Assembly (NCBI GenBank): GCA_018700655.1
Contig: JABIUG010000018.1
Location: 1 to 5,814 of the forward strand
Direction: 5' to 3'
DNA: 5,814 bases
Origin: Rhodospirillaceae bacterium
GTDB lineage: Bacteria; Pseudomonadota; Alphaproteobacteria; SP197
Shown here: positions 1 to 5,258 of the stretch, piece by piece
How positions within the stretch are numbered: the stretch's first letter is position 1
Layout of the letters: the number at the start of each line of letters is the position of its first letter
Notes under the pieces: model-generated
The model's input: only the letters and a program-made list of their open reading frames with translations
What the model was told of the DNA's origin: nothing
Databases searched by the model: none
Program-made: the position numbers and the translations under genes

Positions 1-585
1 ACCGAGTTTCGCGACAGCACAGGCCGGCATGCCGCCGATGCACGTTGCACGACTGTGACCACGGGCGGCTCGGATGATGACGATGCACCGTTGGGTTCAG
101 AGCCTCCGGTTTACGAGCCCGATTATCAGAGCCTGCAGCCATCCGATCCGTTTGCCGCGCTGCCGAAGGTGTCGTGGAGCGAGCTGACGGTCGGTCAGGA
201 GCTCCGCGCCATCGAGACCGGAGCGCTGACGATGCTCGATCTCGGCCGCTACCTTGCGGCTTGCGGCGAGGACAACCCGCTCCATTACGATCTTGCCTAT
301 GCACGCCAGCACGGCTTTGCCAGTCCATTCGGTTATGGCATGCAGCAGGGAAGTGCGTTGGCGAGTTATGCCTCGGCATGGCTGGGCGAAGAGCGCGCGC
401 GCAGCTTCCGGGCGCGTTTCCGCGAAGTCTTCTGGCCCGGTGATATCCTGACCTATCGCGGCAGTGTCACTGCCCTGCGTGAAGAGAATGGCCAACGCCT
501 GGTCGAGCTGGAACTCGCCTGCACACGAGCAAGCGACGGTGCGGCTGTCGCCCAGGCCTGGATGACGTTCGACTTAACCCGATAG
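1..585 (+). CDS. MaoC-like (hotdog-fold) acyl-CoA dehydratase/hydratase, 5' partial
   Basis: This is the C-terminal 194 residues of a larger protein; the reading frame is open to the left edge. A GTG at 55 could start a 176-residue protein, but the residues before it (TEFRDSTGRHAADARCT) look like the last strand of a preceding hotdog domain. I therefore infer a double-hotdog MaoC protein whose N-terminal domain lies outside the window. An acidic, Gly/Asp/Pro-rich linker (about residues 20-48) leads into the C-terminal hotdog. That domain carries a hydratase-2-like motif, CGEDNPLHYD (residues 88-97), followed by YGM where many relatives have HGM. MaoC proteins hydrate or dehydrate enoyl-CoA / 3-hydroxyacyl-CoA in the cytosol. 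The usual catalytic Asp of the G-D-x-N-P-x-H motif is Glu here (E90), while the His (H95) is kept. The gene ends in TAG, 10 nt from the stop of the converging PhyH gene. The family call is firm; the exact substrate is unknown. Confidence 0.85.
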   Translation, partial: TEFRDSTGRHAADARCTTVTTGGSDDDDAPLGSEPPVYEPDYQSLQPSDPFAALPKVSWSELTVGQELRAIETGALTMLDLGRYLAACGEDNPLHYDLAYARQHGFASPFGYGMQQGSALASYASAWLGEERARSFRARFREVFWPGDILTYRGSVTALREENGQRLVELELACTRASDGAAVAQAWMTFDLTR

Positions 586-595
586 CCTCACGGCG

Positions 596-1474
596 TTACC
601 AGCTGCGCAACTGCGGGAACGTCTCGCAAGTGATGGAGCTGCCCTCGACCAGGCCTTCGCCACGGTCATAGGGGTCGGAATCGCCGGGCATGTCGAAATA
701 GGTCACATCATCGCCGGCAAAGTTGAGGGACAACGCGCCACGGCGCCGGTTGAGATGGTTGCCGGGTGCGGCATGGAAGGTCCGTGCGTTCCAGACCAGG
801 GCATCGCCGCGCGACATCGCGCAGGTCACGACTTCGGCACCGGGCTCCTGATCGAAGTTTGGCGGCAGGCGTCGTTCGACAATGGCGCCCTCATAGGCCT
901 TGTCGGGATCGAAATGGATTGAACGGTAGACTTCCGGGCTGACATGCGAGCCCCGGGCAAAGCGCAGCGCGGTTTCCACCGGGATGTCATCAAGCGCGAT
1001 CCAGCAGTTGATGATCTGTGTGCCGTGGAGCGCGTAATAGGAGAGATCCTGATGCCAGGGTGTCGAGGCACTGCGGCAGCCTGGATGTTTGAGCAGTAGG
1101 AAATCGTAGAAGAGATTGAGCTTGCTGGTTTCCAGGATGCTGCCGAAGAGATCGGGCACATGGGATTCGAAGATGACCTTGCGGAACAGCGGGTTTTTCT
1201 TCCACATCATCGAAGCGTACTGGAAAGCGCCGTCATCGCCGTCACCCAGGACCACGACATTGGCGGGGTCGTGGTCGGCTTCCTTGTCGGCATAAAGCGC
1301 GATCGCGTCCTCGACGACCGCAAGCCAGTCCTCTTCCAGCGCGCCGCGCAGACAAATCACACCATCGCGCTGGTACGCGGCAATGGCATCGTGTCCTGCC
1401 TGGTTTTTTGATAATGGCGAAAAAACCTGGACGTCACCCATCGTCTCGGGTGCACGTTGTTCGACTGCGGCCAT
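596..1474 (-). CDS. Phytanoyl-CoA dioxygenase (PhyH) family Fe(II)/2-oxoglutarate oxygenase
   Basis: The product is predicted to be a cytosolic non-haem iron oxygenase that couples 2-oxoglutarate decarboxylation to substrate hydroxylation. It has 292 residues, normal for the family. The N-terminus carries the usual entry motif (YQRDGVICLRGAL, about residues 34-46). The iron-binding H-x-D is in PWHQDLSYY (H141, D143). The distal His is in WNARTFHAAPGN (H234). The Arg expected to hold the 2-oxoglutarate carboxylate lies in RRRGALSLNF (about R245). The loop before the distal part reads ALRFARGSH, not the common NGxLxxxPGSH, which places it in a subfamily apart from the second PhyH protein in this window. 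Two in-frame ATGs exist (1480 and 1474). The Shine-Dalgarno AGGGAG directly abuts the first and sits 6 nt before the second, so I chose 1474. The gene is convergent with the MaoC gene and divergent from the small membrane protein. The substrate is unknown. Confidence 0.93.
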   Translation of the reverse strand: MAAVEQRAPETMGDVQVFSPLSKNQAGHDAIAAYQRDGVICLRGALEEDWLAVVEDAIALYADKEADHDPANVVVLGDGDDGAFQYASMMWKKNPLFRKVIFESHVPDLFGSILETSKLNLFYDFLLLKHPGCRSASTPWHQDLSYYALHGTQIINCWIALDDIPVETALRFARGSHVSPEVYRSIHFDPDKAYEGAIVERRLPPNFDQEPGAEVVTCAMSRGDALVWNARTFHAAPGNHLNRRRGALSLNFAGDDVTYFDMPGDSDPYDRGEGLVEGSSITCETFPQLRSW

Positions 1475-1499
1475 GCTCATCTCCCTTTGTCGCTGGGCG

Positions 1500-1527
1500 A
1501 TGTTAGCGTTATCTCAAGGTCGTACAA
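1500..1527 (-). promoter_or_regulatory. Possible sigma70-type promoter for the 596-1474 oxygenase
   Basis: On the - strand, TTGTAC (1527-1522) and TAACAT (1505-1500) are separated by 16 nt and lie just upstream of the AGGGAG ribosome site. Agreement with consensus is 3/6 and 4/6, so this is a weak candidate from eye inspection only. It would give a leader of roughly 20 nt. Nothing equally good was found for the + strand gene at 1626, although a TTGACG hexamer (1540-1545) lies inside a small dyad, GGCGTTGACGCC (1536-1547). Confidence 0.2.
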
Positions 1528-1625
1528 GCCTGACGGGCGTTGACGCCGAGATCACAGCTTTGCCAGAACGGCTTGCAGCACATGGATCACGCACCATCTA
1601 GGGCGCAGGGACTGGAGAAAACATC

Positions 1626-1931
1626 ATGCGAAAGACATTGATGGGTCTGGGCAGCGCTCTGCTGCTGACCGCCCTGGTACTGGTGCTGCGCGACAGCAGC
1701 CAGTCGATTGCCGAACTCTGGGTCTCGATCGATCCCAACAGCCTGGTCGGCTTCGGCGCCTTGATCGAAAAGAAGGTCGATCCCGATCTCTGGACCCGCT
1801 TTGTGCTGCCCTTGCTGAAGGAACCGGCCTGGCTGGCGCCCCTGGTACCGGGCATCCTCCTGCTGCTGGCTGGTCGCCCATGGAAACGCAGCAGCGCGAC
1901 AGACGCCGAGGCTGAATCCCAAACCGCCTGA
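1626..1931 (+). CDS. Small membrane protein with two predicted transmembrane helices, unknown function
   Basis: The protein has 101 residues. A short basic N-terminus (MRK) is followed by a hydrophobic helix (about residues 4-21). A 45-residue middle segment contains the phrases LWVSIDPNSLVG and LWTRFVLPLL. A second hydrophobic helix (about residues 67-83, WLAPLVPGILLLLAG) precedes a basic then polar/acidic tail (RPWKRSS...AEAESQTA). This predicts an inner-membrane hairpin with both ends in the cytoplasm and the middle segment in the periplasm. The first helix could instead be an uncleaved signal anchor; I see no convincing cleavage site. GGAG (1614-1617) lies 8 nt before the ATG, supporting the start. 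The layout resembles small uncharacterised proteobacterial membrane proteins I recall with a similar DPNSLVG-type motif, but I cannot name a family. It lies 63 nt upstream of the TauD/TfdA oxygenase on the same strand and may be co-transcribed with it. Confidence 0.8.
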   Translation: MRKTLMGLGSALLLTALVLVLRDSSQSIAELWVSIDPNSLVGFGALIEKKVDPDLWTRFVLPLLKEPAWLAPLVPGILLLLAGRPWKRSSATDAEAESQTA

Positions 1932-1948
1932 GGGCTGTCCTCGCAGCG

Positions 1949-1987
1949 ATTCCGCTCTAGCATGGTCACCCGGTCTCAGAGCGGAGT
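1949..1987 (+). promoter_or_regulatory. Inverted repeat enclosing the Shine-Dalgarno of the TauD/TfdA gene (possible translational control hairpin)
   Basis: TCCGCTCT (1951-1958) pairs perfectly with AGAGCGGA (1978-1985). A G-U pair (1950/1986) and an A-U pair (1949/1987) extend the stem to 10 pairs around a 19-nt loop. The right arm contains the GGAG (1983-1986) that serves the ATG at 1995, so as RNA it would hide the ribosome site. As DNA it could instead be an operator for a dimeric repressor. The pairing is seen directly; the regulatory role is inferred. Confidence 0.4.
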
Positions 1988-1994
1988 GGTCATC

Positions 1995-2834
1995 ATGCCC
2001 GATCTTGAAGTTCGTCCCTATTCCACCGCCGTTGGCGCTGAGGTCCTCGGCGTGGATCTCTCGCAGCCCCTCGACAATGCGACCTGGGCGGCGATCCAGG
2101 ATGCCTTCCACAAACATCTGGTGCTGTTCTTTCGCGATCAGGATCTGACGCCCGAGGAGCAGATCGCCTTTTCGCGGCATTTCGGCGATCTCGAGGATTA
2201 CCCCTATGTCCACGGAATCGACGGTCATCCTGAACTGATCGAGATCGTGAAGACGCCTGACGAGGTCCGAAATTTTGGCCACGACTGGCATGCCGACATG
2301 ACCTTTCGCGAGCAACCGCCACTGGGTGCGGTGCTTTACGCGATCGAGATTCCCCCGGTCGGTGGCGACACCCTGTTTGCCAACATGTATCTCGCCTGGG
2401 AGACCCTGTCGGACGGCATGAAGGCGATGCTCTCGCAGGTTCGCGGCCTGCATGATTCCTCCGACCCGTCCTACCATTCGCAGAACTTCGCGGGCATGAG
2501 CATGCGCGAGAAGGAAGGCGGCAAACGGCAGGTGACGGCCCATCCGTTCAGCCAGGTCCATCCGGTGACCGGGCGAACCTCCCTAATGATCTCGCCTTCC
2601 TACTGCTTCGAGATCGAAGGCATGACGCCGGACGAAAGCCGCATGATCCTCGAACACCTCAAGGCCCACGCAACCCAGGACATCTTCAGCTGCCGCTTTC
2701 GCTGGAAGCCCGGCAGCGTGGTCGTGTGGGACAATCGCTGCCTGATGCATCAGGCGCTCGAGGATGACCTCGGCGCCATGTTCGGTGGCCAGGGTTTCCG
2801 GCGCGTGATGCGCCGCGCGACCATCCGGAACTAA
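1995..2834 (+). CDS. TauD/TfdA-family Fe(II)/2-oxoglutarate-dependent dioxygenase
   Basis: The protein has 279 residues, typical of taurine/2,4-D dioxygenase relatives, and acts in the cytosol. The N-terminus (EVRPYSTAVGAEVLGVDLS) is the family's usual first strand pair. Iron ligands are H99 and D101 (DWHADMTF) and H252 (WDNRCLMHQ). The 2-oxoglutarate-binding region is FRRVMRRATI, with Arg at 270 and 274 in the R-x-M-x-R spacing seen in TauD. The segment PPVGGDTLFANM (about 120-131) is also characteristic. Family members hydroxylate a carbon next to a sulfonate, ether or similar group and release sulfite, phenol or an aldehyde. In my by-eye alignment the TauD asparagine four residues before the first iron His is Gly here, so taurine should not be assumed. 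The start at 1995 is chosen because GGAG sits 8 nt upstream and homology begins there; an in-frame ATG at 1962 would add 11 unrelated residues and lacks a ribosome site. It ends 53 nt from the converging ureohydrolase gene. Confidence 0.94.
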   Translation: MPDLEVRPYSTAVGAEVLGVDLSQPLDNATWAAIQDAFHKHLVLFFRDQDLTPEEQIAFSRHFGDLEDYPYVHGIDGHPELIEIVKTPDEVRNFGHDWHADMTFREQPPLGAVLYAIEIPPVGGDTLFANMYLAWETLSDGMKAMLSQVRGLHDSSDPSYHSQNFAGMSMREKEGGKRQVTAHPFSQVHPVTGRTSLMISPSYCFEIEGMTPDESRMILEHLKAHATQDIFSCRFRWKPGSVVVWDNRCLMHQALEDDLGAMFGGQGFRRVMRRATIRN

Positions 2835-2887
2835 AGCCCGATCGGCTCATGTCGACGCGCCCTGACAGGTTCATGCTCCAGGGTTCT

Positions 2888-3865
2888 TCACCGCCCGGTG
2901 CGCTCGTGCCACTTGGGCTGTTCACAGATCGCGCCAAGGAATTCGACCATGGTGTGGGCGCCCAGATAGGACGTGATGCCGGTGCCGATATCGAGTTGTG
3001 GGTTGACCTCGACAAAGTCGAAACCCACGACCTCCATGCGCTGGGCGATGGCACGGAGAATGTCGCGCAGCTCCTGATAGGTCATGCCCCCGGGTTCGGC
3101 TGAAACACAGCCCGGAATCAGCGGCATGTCGAAGACATCGACATCGATCGAGACATAAACCTTCTCGTCCTTGGGCAGGGTGTCGAACACAAACCCGGAC
3201 GGGCCGTGGCGATAGACCTCGTCCATGGTGACGATACGGCTGCCCTCTGCACGGGCATCGATGAACTCCTGCATGGTGCTGCGCAGACTGCGAATGCCGA
3301 TCTGCGTGAGCGACAGCACGTGCTCCATGGGTTTGATGTGCCGGAAGGCGTGCCCGTTGGTGAAACGCAGGTCATGGACAAAGGGCTGGTAGTCCATGTG
3401 CGCATCGAAATGGAGCACATGCATCGGCTCCTTGAAGGCACGCACGATCGGATAGGTGATGGCGTGGTCACCGCCGATGATGACGGGCATGGCGCCACGA
3501 TCAAGGATGCCTTCGACGTCAGCCGTGATGTTGTCGAAGGTCTGGACGATGCCGGTTCCCCTGACATCGGTGTCGCCGACATCGATGATGCGCCGGTTCT
3601 CGGTTTCCCAGAGCAGATAGTTCCGGTCGGTCAGGACGTTGTAGTAGCCCGATGAACCGAACCGCAGCGAATGCTCCCGGATGGAGCGCGGCGCAAAGCG
3701 TGAACCGGCCATAAAGGGTGAACCCTCATCGGTCGGCACGCCCAGGATCGCGATATCGGCGTCGAGGGTTCCGATATCGTCGCAGTAGTCCTGCCGCAGG
3801 AAGGTCGGCACCCCGGAATACGGCGCGTTGTAACGGCCTGGTGCGCCACGCATGTTGACTTGCAT
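2888..3865 (-). CDS. Ureohydrolase (agmatinase/arginase family), probably acting on a guanidino compound
   Basis: The protein has 325 residues, close to the guanidinobutyrase/agmatinase branch, including the N-terminal PYSGVPTFLR segment and the SRFAPRSIREHS signature. All six dinuclear-metal ligands (normally Mn) are visible: H134 in GGDHAI, D154/H156/D158 in FDAHMD, and D241/D243 in SIDVDVFD. NGHAFRH (170-176) supplies the usual active-site His. The reaction expected for the family is hydrolysis of a guanidino group to an amine plus urea in the cytosol. The loop after the last ligands reads DMPLIPGCVSAEPGG where agmatinases and guanidinobutyrases usually have DPAxAPGTGTPExGG, so the substrate may differ. 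Formiminoglutamase (HutG) belongs to the same superfamily and cannot be excluded given the HutD-like neighbour. AAGG lies 8 nt before the ATG. It is the second gene of a - strand operon, 15 nt after the methyltransferase stop. Confidence 0.92.
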   Translation of the reverse strand: MQVNMRGAPGRYNAPYSGVPTFLRQDYCDDIGTLDADIAILGVPTDEGSPFMAGSRFAPRSIREHSLRFGSSGYYNVLTDRNYLLWETENRRIIDVGDTDVRGTGIVQTFDNITADVEGILDRGAMPVIIGGDHAITYPIVRAFKEPMHVLHFDAHMDYQPFVHDLRFTNGHAFRHIKPMEHVLSLTQIGIRSLRSTMQEFIDARAEGSRIVTMDEVYRHGPSGFVFDTLPKDEKVYVSIDVDVFDMPLIPGCVSAEPGGMTYQELRDILRAIAQRMEVVGFDFVEVNPQLDIGTGITSYLGAHTMVEFLGAICEQPKWHERTGR

Positions 3866-3880
3866 AGGGTGTTCCTTTTC

Positions 3881-4522
3881 TCAGAGTCGGCGATAAACGA
3901 AGAACCAGCCCGCAGGCTCCAACGGTTCAAAGAACTTGTCGAGTTCCTTCTCGACCAGGACCAGCTTTCCGTCCGCAACCAGGACATCAAGCGCTGCCTT
4001 GAACCCCTGTGTTTCCCAGATGTCGACGTGGACTGAAAACGAGATCAGGCCGCCCGGCCGGAGCAACCGGACCAGCTCGTCGAACGGTTCGGGACCGACA
4101 TGGCCACAGGTGAATGTGCCCGACGAGGCCATGCCGTCGTAACAGGCATCGGGCAGATCGATGGGTTTCGTGAGATCCGCACGGATCAGGTTGCGATAGA
4201 TACCGCGCGCCCTTGCCTTGCCCAGCATCTCATCGGTCAGATCAACACCATCGACGTTGCCGAAGCCCCGTTCATGGAGATGGTCGCTGGTCAGTCCGGT
4301 GCCACAACCGACATCGAGAATTTCCGCGCTGGTGTCACCCAGATGGCGTGTCAGGCGCTCGGCCACCAGACGCGGAGAGCAATAGCCCAGCTCGCCGACC
4401 ATGTAGCCTTCATAATCATCGGCCCACAGTTTGTAGAACGCCTGGGCATCATCGCTGTCTTTGAGGCCATAGGCACCGCTGACAAAGGCATCCTTGGTGA
4501 GGTCGATGGGCTTATCTGTCAT
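3881..4522 (-). CDS. Class I SAM-dependent methyltransferase, METTL27 (WBSCR27)-like
   Basis: The protein has 213 residues and a Rossmann methyltransferase fold. The N-terminal cap FYKLWADDYEGYMVGELGYCSPRL (about 29-52, given here only for its pattern of W-A-x-x-Y and G-Y-x-x-P-R) resembles METTL27-type proteins. Motif I is ILDVGCGTG (68-76). The acidic residue binding the SAM ribose is D94 in GVDLTDEML. The motif IV region is YDGMASSGTFTCGHV (128-142), and the post-motif strand is LLRPGGLISF (153-162). It should methylate a small soluble molecule in the cytosol; the acceptor is unknown. I chose the ATG at 4522, where the TDKP sequence begins. The frame stays open upstream to 4699, but that extension lacks homology and would overlap the divergent HutD-like gene. 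The ribosome site is weak (AAGAG, about 10 nt upstream). It is the first gene of the operon with the ureohydrolase. Confidence 0.9.
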   Translation of the reverse strand: MTDKPIDLTKDAFVSGAYGLKDSDDAQAFYKLWADDYEGYMVGELGYCSPRLVAERLTRHLGDTSAEILDVGCGTGLTSDHLHERGFGNVDGVDLTDEMLGKARARGIYRNLIRADLTKPIDLPDACYDGMASSGTFTCGHVGPEPFDELVRLLRPGGLISFSVHVDIWETQGFKAALDVLVADGKLVLVEKELDKFFEPLEPAGWFFVYRRL

Positions 4523-4616
4523 GGTGTCACTGCTCTTTTCAATACGTTCGACGTGACAGCGATGGTGGCGTGTCGGCTTGCGCCATGCAAGAACGCAGCC
4601 GATCAGGAGAGGAACC
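4523..4616. promoter_or_regulatory. Divergent intergenic region with two short inverted repeats
   Basis: These 94 bases must hold the promoters for the methyltransferase operon (leftward) and the HutD-like gene (rightward). Two dyads are visible. TGTCAC (4525-4530) and GTGACA (4553-4558) are perfect 6-base arms 22 nt apart, with one arm 2 nt before the methyltransferase start. TGGCG (4566-4570) and CGCCA (4581-4585) are 10 nt apart, in the HutD-like leader. I could not find a convincing -35/-10 pair in either direction. The dyads could be operator sites or short leader hairpins; both are within what chance can produce. Confidence 0.3.
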
Positions 4617-5201
4617 ATGACCGCAACGGTGATCCGGCACGAAGACCACGAAGAAGTGCCCTGGAACAATGGCCTTGGCGTGACACGCGAAGTCGCCAAC
4701 GCCTACCGCCCTGATGGCACGCTGATCTGGCGCATCAGTCTGGCGACGATCGACAAGGACGGCGCCTTCTCCGACTTCTCGGGCGCCAAGCGCATCCAGA
4801 TCCTGCTCACCGGCGGGGGCTTTGTTCTCGATTTCGCCGAGCATGGCAGCGCCGAGATGACCAGGCCGTTCAATCCCGTCACCTTCGAGGGCAGCTGGTC
4901 GACATCGGCGCGAAACGTCAACGGTTCAAACCAGGTCCTCAACCTTGTGACTGCCGGGCGATATGCAGACGGTCGTGTTGAGGTTCTGGAAGTCGACCCA
5001 AACGGCCTGCAGCTTGCCAAAGGCGACACATTGCGGCTGTTCCACGTGCTGACCGGCGCCCTGGAAGCAGAGGTCGACGGCGAAACCTTGACGATAAAAC
5101 AAGGCGAGACCTTGCGCATGGAAGACAGCGCAAGCACAGGACATGCCGTGCCTGCCGATGGGCAAGCCCTGGTCTATCGGATCGATATCGCGCTTGCTTA
5201 A
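4617..5201 (+). CDS. HutD/Ves family protein (bicupin-like, function unproven)
   Basis: The protein has 194 residues, the usual HutD/Ves length. The diagnostic phrases are all present. WNNGLGVTREVA (16-27) stands for the family's W-x-N-G-x-G-x-T-R-E. It is followed by IWRISLATIDKDGAFSDFSG (37-56) and then LLTGGGFVLDF (63-73). FNPVTFEGSW (85-94) and QVLNLVTAGR (106-115) match the family's P-x-x-F-x-G-(D/S)-W and D-L-N-x-M-x-x-R blocks. The second half (about 140-170) looks like a second cupin barrel. HutD accompanies histidine-utilisation operons in pseudomonads, where it has been proposed to limit or sense pathway intermediates such as urocanate or formylglutamate; E. coli Ves is a stand-alone relative. 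No hutU, hutH or hutI is visible here. The start at 4617 has a strong ribosome site (AGGAGAGG, 4605-4612); an upstream ATG at 4578 would precede it and is rejected. It is divergent from the methyltransferase operon and probably co-transcribed with the oxygenase at 5259. Confidence 0.9.
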   Translation: MTATVIRHEDHEEVPWNNGLGVTREVANAYRPDGTLIWRISLATIDKDGAFSDFSGAKRIQILLTGGGFVLDFAEHGSAEMTRPFNPVTFEGSWSTSARNVNGSNQVLNLVTAGRYADGRVEVLEVDPNGLQLAKGDTLRLFHVLTGALEAEVDGETLTIKQGETLRMEDSASTGHAVPADGQALVYRIDIALA

Positions 5202-5258
5202 GTTCCGCCGTCAAGCTGGAATGCTTGGCACGATCAGGAACAATTCGGGAGAACAGCC
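5202..5258 (+). promoter_or_regulatory. Intercistronic gap with a small stem-loop
   Basis: Between the HutD-like stop and the next start, GTCAAGC (5210-5216) can pair with GCTTGGC (5223-5229), including one G-U pair, around a 6-nt loop. No run of T follows, so it is not an intrinsic terminator. It may be an mRNA-stability or processing element, or chance. The ribosome site GGGAG (5247-5251) follows it. Confidence 0.2.

Noticed and set aside
586..595. A bidirectional terminator between the converging MaoC and PhyH genes
   Set aside because: The gap is only 10 nt and I see no stable hairpin or T-run across it, so any terminator must lie within the coding ends or be factor-dependent.
1962..1994. 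An upstream in-frame ATG (1962) for the TauD/TfdA protein
   Set aside because: It has no Shine-Dalgarno, and the 11 extra residues do not fit the family's N-terminus; the ATG at 1995 has GGAG at 8 nt.
1587..2561. A 324-codon open frame on the - strand across the small membrane gene and most of the TauD/TfdA gene
   Set aside because: It lies antisense to two well-supported genes, has no recognisable domain, a composition rich in H, R, Q and G typical of GC-rich shadow frames, and no clear ribosome site.
2858..2888. CCCTG/CAGGG hairpin followed by TTCTT, as an intrinsic terminator for the TauD/TfdA gene
   Set aside because: The stem is only 5-6 pairs with a 14-nt loop and the T-tract is interrupted. 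Termination between these converging genes is likely but not shown by this element.
3206..3655. A 149-codon + strand frame antisense to the ureohydrolase
   Set aside because: Its acidic, H/V/G-rich composition mirrors the ureohydrolase codons, with no domain and no ribosome site.
4100..4714. A 204-codon + strand frame antisense to the methyltransferase and running into the HutD-like gene
   Set aside because: The methyltransferase on the other strand has intact SAM motifs, and the frame overlaps the start of the HutD-like gene without a recognisable domain.
3920..4930. The 12-mer CAACGGTTCAAA occurring at 3920-3931 and 4919-4930
   Set aside because: Both copies are inside coding sequence, and one such 12-base repeat is about what chance gives in a window of this length.
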